8,970 bases of DNA from an uncultured Clostridia bacterium (GCA_947177005.1 CAMWSZ010000098.1:1-8970), one strand, 5' to 3'; counted from the stretch's first letter, positions 1 through 7,078 are shown. Made by a program: numbers and translations. Notes: a model not told the origin generated them from the sequence alone.

Positions 1-423
1 CAGGCCCAGGTTTTTGAGAATCATGTAGTAAGGAACCATACCGCCGCTGAAGTACATGGTAAAGATGAAAAGGAGATTCAGCTGCTTGCGGCCCACCAGT
101 TCCGGGCGGCTCATGACATACGCCAGAGCGGAGGTCACCAGTACAGCCAGGGGCGTACCGATAGCGGTACGGGCTATCGTGACCAGAATGGAGTGCTGGA
201 AGGTGTCGCGTCCCAAGATATCAGCGTAGCTGGCAAAGCTCAGCTTACGGGGCAGAAAGTACAGGCCGCCCCGCATGGCGTCCGTAGCATCGTTGATGGA
301 AACGATGAAGATATTCCAGAAGGGATAGATGCAGATGATGACTGCAAAGGATAGGAAGACGACCTTGAGTACGTCGAGAACTACGTCTGACGGTACGACT
401 TTCCGTTTGATTTTTATATCCAT
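1..423 (-). CDS. Carbohydrate ABC transporter permease, LplC/YtcP type, N-terminal part only
   Basis: Inner-membrane subunit of a binding-protein-dependent sugar importer. The 141 visible codons begin MDIKIKRKVVPSDVVLDVLK and run to the window edge; family members are roughly 290-300 residues, so about half is missing, including the EAA loop that contacts the ATPase. A first membrane segment (about residues 21-41, containing ICIYPFWNIFIVSIND) and the early-family motif MRGGLYFLPRKLSFASY are seen. A second membrane stretch includes TPLAVLVTSALAYVMSRPEL, and the visible part ends at the family-typical TMYFSGGMVPYYMILKNLGL. The ATG at 421-423 has GGAGG (430-434 on the minus strand) six bases upstream. 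The gap to the preceding permease gene is only 11 bp, so the two are co-transcribed and should form the heterodimeric membrane channel. Family assignment is confident; the transported sugar is unknown. Confidence 0.9.
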   Translation of the reverse strand, partial: MDIKIKRKVVPSDVVLDVLKVVFLSFAVIICIYPFWNIFIVSINDATDAMRGGLYFLPRKLSFASYADILGRDTFQHSILVTIARTAIGTPLAVLVTSALAYVMSRPELVGRKQLNLLFIFTMYFSGGMVPYYMILKNLGL

Positions 424-434
424 AGTTTGCCTCC

Positions 435-1397
435 TTAAAACAGCGCTGTGCTGTCGTCGCTCAATCTCTTAGAAAGATAGTTCGCTCCCATGACCAGGAT
501 AAAGGAGACCACTGACTTAAAGAGACCGACAGCAGTACCGAAGGAGTACATACCGTTGCGCAGGCCGTAGCGGTATGCGTAAGTGTCCAACACGTCGGCA
601 TAGTCCAGAATGGAGCTGTTGCTCATCAGCAGCTGCTGTTCATAGCCGGTGTTCAGGACGCCGCCGATAGCCAGGATCAGCATTGTGATAATAGTGGGCT
701 TCAGTGCAGGCAGAGTCATGTAGCGGATGCGCTGCCAGCGGGTCGCCCCGTCAATTTCGGCAGCCTCGTACATATCCTGCTCAATGCCGGAAACGGCGGC
801 TAAGTAAATGATGGCGTTATAGCCCATGCCTTTCCATGCGTTGGCAATAGCGATAATCCACCAGAAGTACGGGCCGTGGCGGAAGAACTGGACGGGTTCA
901 TTGATCAGATGCAGTCCCATCAGCAGGTTGTTGATCACGCCGTCGGAGGACAGGAAGGTCAGGAAGATGTTGGCTGCGATAACCCAGGAGATGAAGTAGG
1001 GCAGGTAGGTTCCCGTCTGCACGAAGGACTTGGCAAACTTGTTTTTGACCTCATTGAGCAGAATAGCCAAAATAATAGGCAGCGGGAAGGAGAACAGCAG
1101 TGTCAACAGGCTGGTAGCCAAGGTATTGCGCATGATCTTGATGAAGTCCGTCGAAAAGAAGTACCTAAACCATTCCAATCCCACAAACTCGGCACCAAAC
1201 AGATCCTGTAAATACCCGTTGCCCTTAGGGGCAAAGTTGGTGAATGCCATGTAGATACCTGTCATGGAACCGTAGTTGAAGACTATGAGACTTGCCAGCG
1301 CGGGGGCAAAGAGCAGGAACAGATACCGTTGGTCCCACAGTCGCTGCTTCAGGCTTTTCTGAGGAGAGACTGCCGCAGCTTCCGGTTTTTTTGCCAT
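435..1397 (-). CDS. Carbohydrate ABC transporter permease, LplB/YteP type
   Basis: Complete 320-residue permease, normal length for the LplB/UgpA-like branch of MalF-type permeases. About six membrane segments can be read: near residues 26-50, 91-115, 127-149, 177-200, 233-250 and 284-307. The EAA loop that docks on the ATPase lies at about 211-234, with EAAEIDGATRWQRIRYMTLP matching the family pattern EAAxIDGA-x-RWQ. The ATG at 1395-1397 is preceded by GAGGG at a usual distance, and an in-frame stop lies shortly upstream, which fixes the start. It is the first gene of a transporter operon followed after 11 bp by the second permease. Neither a solute-binding protein nor an ATPase gene is in the window; in this transporter class a lipoprotein binding subunit usually follows, and a shared MsmX-like ATPase is encoded elsewhere. 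Substrate is unknown; oligosaccharides or oligogalacturonides are typical for relatives. Confidence 0.93.
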   Translation of the reverse strand: MAKKPEAAAVSPQKSLKQRLWDQRYLFLLFAPALASLIVFNYGSMTGIYMAFTNFAPKGNGYLQDLFGAEFVGLEWFRYFFSTDFIKIMRNTLATSLLTLLFSFPLPIILAILLNEVKNKFAKSFVQTGTYLPYFISWVIAANIFLTFLSSDGVINNLLMGLHLINEPVQFFRHGPYFWWIIAIANAWKGMGYNAIIYLAAVSGIEQDMYEAAEIDGATRWQRIRYMTLPALKPTIITMLILAIGGVLNTGYEQQLLMSNSSILDYADVLDTYAYRYGLRNGMYSFGTAVGLFKSVVSFILVMGANYLSKRLSDDSTALF

Positions 1398-1463
1398 AAT
1401 GTTTCCCTCTTTCTTTCAATTTTTGTGTGGGTTTTCTGACACGGGCAGCCCTCCTTTTTCACC

Positions 1464-1530
1464 CTCCGGCAGATTCCCACAGATCTTCCGAATGGCGGTA
1501 TTCGCGCCGGAGTTCCCCATGATCTCCGGC
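1464..1530 (-). promoter_or_regulatory. Leader of the permease operon with mutually exclusive hairpins
   Basis: The 335-bp gap between the kinase and permease genes holds three copies of one 7-bp element. On the plus strand these are CTCCGGC at 1464-1470, GCCGGAG at 1506-1512 and CTCCGGC at 1524-1530. The middle copy can pair with either neighbour, so two alternative stems are possible, as in attenuators. The stem 1506-1530 (11-base loop) is followed on the plus strand by six T (1532-1537), which is terminator-like only in the direction opposite to the permeases. In the permease mRNA the same stem has no U tract after it. A leader control function is therefore speculative; it could equally stop antisense transcription. 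The rest of the gap holds the candidate promoter at 1564-1592, the kinase terminator, and AT-rich DNA without an ORF. Confidence 0.35.
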
Positions 1531-1563
1531 ATTTTTTAACACATTGTTCACTTTATATTCATA

Positions 1564-1592
1564 ATTGTATATTTTTTTTGGAGAATTTACAA
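1564..1592 (-). promoter_or_regulatory. Candidate sigma-A promoter for the permease operon
   Basis: On the minus strand a TTGTAA -35 (1587-1592) is separated by exactly 17 bp from a TACAAT -10 (1564-1569), in very AT-rich DNA with an A8 run in the spacer. The -10 matches consensus at five of six positions, the -35 at four. Transcription would start near 1557 and leave a leader of about 160 bases before the permease ATG. The intrinsic terminator after the kinase gene makes a separate promoter here necessary. The YesN-type regulator would be expected to bind upstream of it, around 1595-1700; I could not identify its site. Confidence 0.5.
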
Positions 1593-1708
1593 TATAAGGA
1601 TTTTATTATAACTATCTCATTTCAACACACTTTTCATGGCTTTTGCCCGTGAATGCCAATGTGGTTTATTTTGAGATATCAATATTTTACACTTGGTTTC
1701 ATAATCCC

Positions 1709-1750
1709 AAAAACAGGAAGCTGCGGAGTATCTCACCCCGCAGCTTCCTG
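1709..1750 (-). terminator. Intrinsic terminator of the two-component operon, overlapping the kinase stop codon
   Basis: A perfect 13-bp GC-rich stem (CAGGAAGCTGCGG at 1714-1726 with CCGCAGCTTCCTG at 1738-1750) closes an 11-base loop. On the minus strand it is followed directly by five T (1709-1713). The upstream arm is coding: it specifies the kinase's last residues (QEAAG), and the TGA stop at 1733-1735 lies in the loop. The hairpin therefore ends transcription of the regulator-kinase operon before the permease genes. Confidence 0.9.
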
Positions 1751-3505
1751 CTCAGCTTGGACAGGCTGAATGCCTGGAATCTCTACATGAACTTTTGTCC
1801 CATGGCCTAATACGCTCGTTAATTGAACACCGTAATCCTCCCCATAATTCAGCTTAATCCGTATATCCACATTTTTCAAACCAAAGCCCCCCCGCAAAGC
1901 GGCCAGCTCTGTTTGAAGAGTCTCCAGCTTTTCCGGGCTGATACCCGCTCCGTCATCCTCAACCTCATAGAACAGCCTGCCATTCTTGCAGCCAGTGCGC
2001 ACTGTGATATGCAGGACCTGTTCCTCCTGCTGTCCGTGGTGGATAGCATTTTCTACCAGCGGCTGTAAAATCAGTTTGATCGTCTGCCAGGACGCGACAG
2101 CAGGGTCGGTATCGTAGTTGATTTCCAGGGTGTCAGAAAAGCGGATAAGTTGGATATTCATATAGCTTCGGAGCAGTGCTAATTCTTCTTCAACAGTAAT
2201 GGTTTGCCGTCCTCTGCTCAGCGACATACGATAGAAATCCGCCAGATAACGCACACTCTGTACCGTCTTTTTGCTGCCCTCTCGGAGTGCCATAGAGCTG
2301 ACAACACCCAGCGCATTATACAGAAAATGAGGGTTGATCTGTTCTTGAAGCAGATTCATCTCGCTGGACTTGATTCGCAGCTGCCGCTCGTAGTTCTCTT
2401 GAATCAAAGTGTTGATTTGTTTGTTCATCTGGTTCACCGCAGCTGCAATCTGGCCTAACTCATCCCGACTTCCATCCTCCAAAATGCTGTCAAACTGGCC
2501 TTGCCCAATTTTTCCAGTCGTTTCTACAATTTTTCTCAGCCGCTCGGAGTATACGCGGCTATAGACAAAGGTATGAAGAAATGCCAGCAGCGTCAACAAG
2601 AGGAAGCCTGCCAAAGCTCGTTGAGGAATCTTCTTTGTACTCTGCAGCAGTTGATCTTGGTTCACAGTCATCGTCAATACCATGCCCATGTTCAAGTCGG
2701 CCCGCAGATGAAAAAATTCTGTGCCGTCCTCAGCGATTTTCTCTTGAATCTGCCCAACAGGAATTGTTTCCCATTCTTGCCAGATACTTTGAAAATTTTT
2801 GCCGATGTTTTCCTCGCTGGAAGACGAAAGGATTAACCCCTGACTGTCTAAAAGGTATACGCTCCAGCCTTCACGTTCCTGACGAAGCTGCGTCGCTACC
2901 GTTTCCTGCATAATGCTCAGAAGAAGATAGTTCTTGAATACATTTGAGGCATAATAATTGATTCTGGAAAGAAGAATAATATCATCCGTATTGTTATTAA
3001 GCGCTCCGCCAGCTGCAACAACATATCCCTTGCGGCTATCCGCCAGTTCTGCCGCATCTTGATGCAGATGTTCCAATCTGAAGAAATAGTAGTTGTCTTT
3101 GGGAAGCGTTGTGTTGCCGCTGTAAAAGCGGAGCCAGTTAACCGAAGGATACAGTGCCAAGATGTTATCCAGCGTGGTGCGGCAATAATAGGCAAGATCG
3201 CCGTATGACTGGTCTGTGTAGTCAACATTGAGCAATAAATTCAATGTTCTGTCACTCTCTATCGTCCGTGTAATCGTTTCGTATGGCTGCAACATGAGAT
3301 TGATGCTGTTCTCTATTGTGTTCATATTCTGCCGCATATCGCTGTATGCTTGTTCAATGAGCATGGTTCTTGTTTGAGAATAGTTGTAGCTGGTAACAAA
3401 AATCATGGGAATCGCGGCACAAATCAGATAGAGACAGATCATTTTTTTGAAAAAACTCTGGTTGTTATACCATCTCTTAATGCTCGCCCGGTTTTTTGTA
3501 CTCAT
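1733..3505 (-). CDS. Membrane sensor histidine kinase, YesM family
   Basis: 590 residues, normal for YesM-type kinases that pair with AraC-type regulators. Order of parts: short cytoplasmic N-terminus; membrane segment at about 21-41; extracellular sensor region at about 42-295 (Cache-like by position, weakly conserved); second membrane segment at about 297-316; HAMP linker at about 317-370; His_kinase domain with INPHFLYNAL at 390-399, the phospho-acceptor being His393; then an ATP-binding domain with N box QPLVENAIHHG (481-491), G box EVEDDGAGI (514-522) and GGFGLKNVDIRIKLNYG (539-555). All core catalytic motifs are intact. The ATG at 3503-3505 has GGAG nine bases upstream and lies inside the regulator gene, overlapping it by 29 bp, so translation is probably coupled. 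It should autophosphorylate on an external, probably carbohydrate, signal and pass the phosphate to the regulator. The ligand is not readable from sequence. Confidence 0.94.
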   Translation of the reverse strand: MSTKNRASIKRWYNNQSFFKKMICLYLICAAIPMIFVTSYNYSQTRTMLIEQAYSDMRQNMNTIENSINLMLQPYETITRTIESDRTLNLLLNVDYTDQSYGDLAYYCRTTLDNILALYPSVNWLRFYSGNTTLPKDNYYFFRLEHLHQDAAELADSRKGYVVAAGGALNNNTDDIILLSRINYYASNVFKNYLLLSIMQETVATQLRQEREGWSVYLLDSQGLILSSSSEENIGKNFQSIWQEWETIPVGQIQEKIAEDGTEFFHLRADLNMGMVLTMTVNQDQLLQSTKKIPQRALAGFLLLTLLAFLHTFVYSRVYSERLRKIVETTGKIGQGQFDSILEDGSRDELGQIAAAVNQMNKQINTLIQENYERQLRIKSSEMNLLQEQINPHFLYNALGVVSSMALREGSKKTVQSVRYLADFYRMSLSRGRQTITVEEELALLRSYMNIQLIRFSDTLEINYDTDPAVASWQTIKLILQPLVENAIHHGQQEEQVLHITVRTGCKNGRLFYEVEDDGAGISPEKLETLQTELAALRGGFGLKNVDIRIKLNYGEDYGVQLTSVLGHGTKVHVEIPGIQPVQAEQEAAG

Positions 3506-4937
3506 TCGGCGTTACTCCAAATTTTTTTGAAAACAGATGGGTAAAATAGGGAATATTTTCATAGCCAACGCTGACGCTGACCTCTTTGACCTTCATCGTT
3601 GATGTTTTCAACAGTTCCGCAGCCTTGTTCAAACGAACTTCCGTCAGATACTCCAGAATTGTCTGCCCGGTAGCTTCCTTAAACCGTTTCCGCACATAGT
3701 TTGGTGAGAGGTTTAACCCATCTGCAATTTCCTCAGCGCTGCAAGGTCCCGCGTAATAATCTGCAATATAGCGCATAACCCAGTCCACAAGCTGTCGTTC
3801 TGCGCCCTCTTTATAAATCCGGCAGCAATTTCGGACATATTCTGTAAAAATACCTTCCAGTTCTATATAGGTCTGACTATATAGAAGTTGTGCTGTTTGT
3901 TTGTCCTGCAAAGCAGATGAAGGTATTTTGCGGTTCTTCTTCAGATGTTCCCGCAGATAAATGAACAGGCTATACGCACTTTGTCGGCAGGCGTCTCTCC
4001 CTTCCGGCCAGAACGATTTCAGTATCGTGTGCAGATGTTGGACAGCTTGCGCCTCATCCCCGTCCAAGACGGCGTACAACAGAAGTGAATCACGTTTTTG
4101 GGCAGGTTCGTGCAGCTCTGCTGAAATTTTCCGTGATGTTTTTCCGATATCCTCCGCATAGAGCAACAGATCGGGAGGTCCAAAGAATAGATCATCCTGG
4201 TATTGCAGCAGTTTGCCGCATTGGTCCTGCAATTTGTCAAATTCTACACTGTTCCGACTGGCGACAATCCGAATGTCCTGTTTCCAGCTATTCAAGAAAT
4301 GCTTTGCCGCATCTTGAACCGATACAGACGGTCGCAGCAGGACAATGTATAACGACTCCAGAGAAAAGCTGTGAATAACTCCCGGCATAATACGGATTGC
4401 CTGCTGCTGTTCCGCAGATGTGCCACAGATTCCCAGCATACAGAAGGACATTTCCTTAGCTTTCCTTTGAAACGCACTGTCAACTTTGTCTATCCGGCCA
4501 GTACACGCCTGTTCAATCGTCTGTCCAATAGCAAGCTGTTCCGCCTCCTCCGTCAGACGCTCCTGCTTGATCTTTTCCAGGACCTTCTCAACCAGTTGTT
4601 CCACTTCTTCCACTTGAAAAGGTTTTAATAAATAGTCCTCTGCCTGTACCTGGACCGCTGCTTTCGCGTACTCAAATTTCTCATAACCAGTCAGGAATAT
4701 AATTTTACATGGATGTCCTTCTTCTCTGATAAGCTTTGCCAGTTCTGTTCCGCTCATACCGGGCATTTTGATATCAGTGAGGATAATATCCGGCCCATTT
4801 TCGGAGATGCAGGCCAGCGCACTTTTGCTGCCCCGTGCCGTGTAGACCTTATCAATTCCAGCCTTCTTCCAATCTACATAATCCCGCAGCATATCCAGTT
4901 CAATTTTTTCATCATCTACCAGCAGAATACTATACAT
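3477..4937 (-). CDS. Response regulator with AraC-type DNA-binding domain, YesN family
   Basis: 486 residues. The receiver domain (about 1-120) has the acidic pair D9/D10, phospho-acceptor Asp55 in ILTDIKMPGMSG, conserved Thr83 and Lys105 in DYLLKPF. A variable middle region (about 130-380), usual for YesN proteins, begins with a helical, charged stretch. The C-terminal AraC domain (about 385-482) carries two helix-turn-helix units: one around SAEEIADGLNLSPNYVRKRF and one ending in the family signature VGYENIPYFTHLFSKKFG, followed by TPNEYKK. The ATG at 4935-4937 is preceded by AAAGGAGG. It is the first gene of the operon and overlaps the kinase by 29 bp. The neighbouring permease operon on the same strand is its obvious target, by analogy with other YesMN-linked sugar transporters; this is inference from context. 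Other minus-strand starts are unnecessary because the receiver domain is complete. Confidence 0.94.
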   Translation of the reverse strand: MYSILLVDDEKIELDMLRDYVDWKKAGIDKVYTARGSKSALACISENGPDIILTDIKMPGMSGTELAKLIREEGHPCKIIFLTGYEKFEYAKAAVQVQAEDYLLKPFQVEEVEQLVEKVLEKIKQERLTEEAEQLAIGQTIEQACTGRIDKVDSAFQRKAKEMSFCMLGICGTSAEQQQAIRIMPGVIHSFSLESLYIVLLRPSVSVQDAAKHFLNSWKQDIRIVASRNSVEFDKLQDQCGKLLQYQDDLFFGPPDLLLYAEDIGKTSRKISAELHEPAQKRDSLLLYAVLDGDEAQAVQHLHTILKSFWPEGRDACRQSAYSLFIYLREHLKKNRKIPSSALQDKQTAQLLYSQTYIELEGIFTEYVRNCCRIYKEGAERQLVDWVMRYIADYYAGPCSAEEIADGLNLSPNYVRKRFKEATGQTILEYLTEVRLNKAAELLKTSTMKVKEVSVSVGYENIPYFTHLFSKKFGVTPNEYKKPGEH

Positions 4938-4971
4938 AATTGTTCGACCTCCTTTCGCTGACAGAGTTTTC

Positions 4972-4991
4972 GGTGCAAGGAACCTTGCACC
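4972..4991 (-). repeat. Perfect 9-bp inverted repeat in the regulator leader
   Basis: GGTGCAAGG (4972-4980) and CCTTGCACC (4983-4991) are separated by two bases. The element lies 21 bases upstream of the regulator's Shine-Dalgarno sequence (about 4946-4953) and downstream of both candidate promoters, so it would be a hairpin in the mRNA leader. No T tract follows on the minus strand, so it is not an ordinary terminator. It could instead be a dyad protein-binding site or part of a dispersed repeat. Confidence 0.7.
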
Positions 4992-4993
4992 AG

Positions 4994-5013
4994 GTGAGGG
5001 GACGTCCCCTCAC
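4994..5013 (-). repeat. Perfect 20-bp palindrome in the regulator leader
   Basis: GTGAGGGGAC (4994-5003) is followed directly by its exact complement GTCCCCTCAC (5004-5013), a 20-bp palindrome with no spacer. It sits two bases from the neighbouring inverted repeat, and both are GC-rich islands in AT-rich surroundings. A spacer-less palindrome is better suited to binding a dimeric protein than to forming an RNA hairpin, although a slightly opened hairpin is possible. There is no oligo-T tract on either side. Function is unknown. Confidence 0.7.
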
Positions 5014-5041
5014 TTCATATAGCCTGAAAACTAATCGGCAG

Positions 5042-5070
5042 ATTATACAGATAGTGATATCTTTCTGCAA
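5042..5070 (-). promoter_or_regulatory. Candidate promoter P2 of the two-component operon
   Basis: On the minus strand TTGCAG (5065-5070) and a consensus TATAAT (5042-5047) are separated by 17 bp. The start would be near 5035, about 100 bases before the regulator ATG, and the transcript would include both palindromic elements. It lies immediately downstream of a second promoter-like pair, so the operon may have tandem promoters. Confidence 0.6.
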
Positions 5071-5083
5071 AAGCAATGAACCT

Positions 5084-5113
5084 ATTATACATTTTTGTTC
5101 TCCTGTCAGTCAA
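5084..5113 (-). promoter_or_regulatory. Candidate promoter P1 of the two-component operon
   Basis: On the minus strand TTGACT (5108-5113; five of six consensus bases) is followed after 18 bp by a perfect TATAAT (5084-5089). It points toward the regulator gene and away from the divergent marR operon, whose -35 lies about 50 bp away. Either this or the inner promoter could be the main one. Confidence 0.6.
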
Positions 5114-5165
5114 GACCCAAACCTTTGACTTTTTTGCCAACCTCGGAAATGTGTTCAAAAGCCTC

Positions 5166-5194
5166 TTGACAAAGAAAATATTATCTGCTAATAT
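5166..5194 (+). promoter_or_regulatory. Promoter of the marR-MATE operon
   Basis: A perfect TTGACA -35 (5166-5171), a 17-bp spacer and TAATAT (5189-5194) preceded by TG at 5186-5187, which makes an extended -10. Transcription should begin near 5201, inside the repeat array, about 55 bases before the MarR ATG. Repressor bound to the array would block this promoter. Confidence 0.75.
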
Positions 5195-5240
5195 ACATCG
5201 CATACAATGTATCGTATACAATATATCGCATAAGATGTAT
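5193..5240 (+). promoter_or_regulatory. Tandem 14-bp repeat operator array, probable MarR autoregulatory site
   Basis: Three imperfect 14-bp units, ATACATCGCATACA (5193-5206), ATGTATCGTATACA (5207-5220) and ATATATCGCATAAG (5221-5234), are followed by a partial fourth, ATGTAT (5235-5240). Dyads are embedded: ATACA-A-TGTAT (5202-5212), ATACAT/ATGTAT (5193-5198 with 5207-5212) and ATACATC/GATGTAT across the whole array (5193-5199 with 5234-5240). The array begins in the -10 and ends four bases before the AAGGAGG ribosome site (5244-5250). MarR-family dimers commonly bind such AT-rich dyads in their own promoter, so autorepression is the likely role. Binding by this MarR is inferred, not shown. 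Confidence 0.7.
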
Positions 5241-5255
5241 TATAAGGAGGATGCT

Positions 5256-5711
5256 ATGATAGACACATCACAATTTCGCACTGCTAACCGGATCATACTG
5301 CTTGGCAACGCAGTTACAAAACTGAAAAACCGAAAAACACAGTTTATGCAGCTTACCGCAACACAGAGCGAAGCAATCCGGTATATCTTGAAGCATTATG
5401 ATGAAAAGGAACTCACCGCAGCAGATTTGATGGAGAGCCTGCAACTTTCCCAATCCACTGTGGCAGGAATCATCCAAAGACTTGAGGGGAAAGATCTGAT
5501 TTTTCGTCGCATGGCGGAAGATGATAACCGAAAAAGTATTATTGCTCCTACACAAAAAGGCATGGAGCTGGAAGAAGCGTTAAAACAGACGGCAGTTGAA
5601 ATCGAGGACCTGCTTCTGCACGGAATGTCCGTGGAAGAGCAGAAGGAATTTAACAGGCTTTTGCAACGGGCATTGGATAACATCAATCCCCTTGTCTACT
5701 CGGAAAAATGA
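5256..5711 (+). CDS. MarR-family transcriptional regulator
   Basis: 151 residues, normal MarR size. A winged helix-turn-helix covers about residues 34-100: SEAIRYILKHYDEKELTAADLMESL, recognition-helix region LSQSTVAGIIQRLEGKDL, and a wing RRMAEDDNRKSIIAPTQKG with the DxR-like turn at 90-92. It is flanked by N- and C-terminal helices that make the dimer interface. The start at 5256 is chosen because AAGGAGG (5244-5250) lies five bases upstream and the promoter and operator lie between it and any earlier in-frame codon. An ATG at 5251 is in another frame and stops after two codons. The TGA overlaps the ATG of the first MATE gene (ATGA). It probably represses its own operon and releases DNA when a toxic small molecule binds, as MepR does for mepA; the ligand is unknown. 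Confidence 0.92.
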   Translation: MIDTSQFRTANRIILLGNAVTKLKNRKTQFMQLTATQSEAIRYILKHYDEKELTAADLMESLQLSQSTVAGIIQRLEGKDLIFRRMAEDDNRKSIIAPTQKGMELEEALKQTAVEIEDLLLHGMSVEEQKEFNRLLQRALDNINPLVYSEK

Positions 5712-7078
5712 AGATGAACGAGAAAACGGATTTATTCGAGATAATACCTGTCCATAAGGCAGTAATCTCTTTGGTCGTTCCCACGGTGATTAGCCAATTG
5801 ATTACCGTAGCTTACAATATGGCGGATACTTTTTTTATCGGTCAGATAGGCGATCCTGACCAAGTGGCAGCAGTATCCCTCTGTATGCCGCTGTTCATTT
5901 TGCTGACGGGTATGGCAAATCTGTTTGGCATCGGCGGCTCCAGTCTGATTTCGCGATCTTTAGGCGTAGGAAATACAGAGCGCGCCAGAAAGGTGTCCGC
6001 TTTCAGTATCTGGACGGCGGGAACTGTATCTATGGCCTATGGGCTGCTGGTATTTGCCCTGAGAAAATACATACTTCCGGCGGTGGGTGCAAATGAGGCA
6101 ACCTATGATTTTTGCAGTCAATATATTTTTTGGGCGATTGCCGTTGGTGCTGTCCCAACAGTGCTAAACGCCGCCTTTGCGCATTTAGTCCAGGCGGAGG
6201 GGTATTCAAAACAGGCCAGCTTCGGTATGGCAATGGGCGGGGTCTTAAACATGATCTTAGACCCGATTTTTATTTCTCTGCTTGGCTTCGAGGTGGCTGG
6301 AGCGGCGATTGCCACCATGCTTTCCAATCTGATCGCAACGATGTATTTTGTCGTGCTGATATACAGAAAACAAGACTCCACTGTGCTTACCCTTGACCCC
6401 CGTTTCTATACATGGGAGAGTCGTATGACCTTTGAAGTATTGCTGGTAGGACTTCCAAGCTGTGTGATGAACTTAATGGGCGTATGCTCAAATATCATGA
6501 TGAACCGCTTGATGGTGTCCTATTGCAACGAAGCCGTTGCTGGTATCGGAATTGCAAAGAAAGTTGATATGCTGGCATTTGCCATTGCCACAGGTATGTC
6601 CCAAGGGGTACTGCCATTGATTGGCTACAATTATTCATCGAAGAATTACAAGCGGATGCTGTCTGCGATCAAAACCACTTTTGTCTACAGTTTGACCATT
6701 GCGTTGCTTGGCATGATCTTTCTGCTCACCTGTGCAGGCCCAATCGTCAGTGCATTTATTGATGATTTGCTGACTGTCGAGTATGGGGGATGTTTCCAGC
6801 GCATTATCTGCATCACAGGACCTTGCACTTCTGTAACAATGATTGTCATAACCTTCTTTCAATCGGTAGGGAAAAAGGTGCAGCCGTTGCTTTTGTCTCT
6901 CTTGCGGAAAGGTGGGTTTGATATTCCGGCAATGCTTCTGATGAATGCGTGGTTAGGTGTAAATGGAATCGCATGGGCAACGCCAATCGCTGATTTTACA
7001 GCTATGCTGGTTGCCATTTCTTTGTTTATCCCTTTTTGGAAAAAACTAAAGCTGGAGTTAAATCAGAAAAATAAATAA
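5708..7078 (+). CDS. MATE-family efflux transporter, first of a tandem pair
   Basis: 456 residues, usual MATE length, strongly hydrophobic with about twelve membrane segments in two six-helix halves. Family marks include YNMADTFFIGQIGDPDQVAA (36-55, with Asp40 in the first helix), GGSSLISRSLGVGN (76-89), MILDPIFI (182-189) and AGIGIAKKVDMLAFAIATGM (278-297), then QGVLPLIGYNY. The protein should export cationic drugs or metabolites in exchange for H+ or Na+. The ATG at 5708 overlaps the MarR stop by four bases (ATGA); no clear ribosome site precedes it, so translation probably depends on coupling to MarR. An alternative ATG at 5714 would shorten it by two residues and cannot be excluded. The family resemblance is to MepA-like pumps. 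Substrate cannot be read from sequence. Confidence 0.93.
   Translation: MKMNEKTDLFEIIPVHKAVISLVVPTVISQLITVAYNMADTFFIGQIGDPDQVAAVSLCMPLFILLTGMANLFGIGGSSLISRSLGVGNTERARKVSAFSIWTAGTVSMAYGLLVFALRKYILPAVGANEATYDFCSQYIFWAIAVGAVPTVLNAAFAHLVQAEGYSKQASFGMAMGGVLNMILDPIFISLLGFEVAGAAIATMLSNLIATMYFVVLIYRKQDSTVLTLDPRFYTWESRMTFEVLLVGLPSCVMNLMGVCSNIMMNRLMVSYCNEAVAGIGIAKKVDMLAFAIATGMSQGVLPLIGYNYSSKNYKRMLSAIKTTFVYSLTIALLGMIFLLTCAGPIVSAFIDDLLTVEYGGCFQRIICITGPCTSVTMIVITFFQSVGKKVQPLLLSLLRKGGFDIPAMLLMNAWLGVNGIAWATPIADFTAMLVAISLFIPFWKKLKLELNQKNK

Noticed and set aside
876..1254. Plus-strand reading frames inside the permease gene
   Set aside because: They are antisense to a clear LplB-type gene, have no ribosome sites and give low-complexity, unrecognisable protein.
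1425..1460. Leader peptide beginning GTG after an AGGAGG-like site upstream of the permease gene
   Set aside because: The frame ends after eight codons (GTG to TGA) with no repeated regulatory codons; the ribosome-like match is probably chance.
2204..2913. Plus-strand open frames across the kinase gene
   Set aside because: Antisense shadows of an intact YesM-type kinase; no family features.
2917..3228. Second minus-strand frame inside the kinase gene
   Set aside because: Overlaps the kinase in another frame with no ribosome site or recognisable domain.
5193..5240. CRISPR array
   Set aside because: Units are contiguous, imperfect and 14 bp with no spacers, and lie exactly on a promoter.
5076..5255. 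Longer N-terminus for the MarR protein starting at 5076
   Set aside because: The extension covers the -35, -10 and operator repeats, lacks a ribosome site, and MarR proteins match from the 5256 start, which has AAGGAGG.
6030..6396. Overlapping frames on both strands inside the first MATE gene
   Set aside because: Out-of-frame shadows of a complete membrane transporter.
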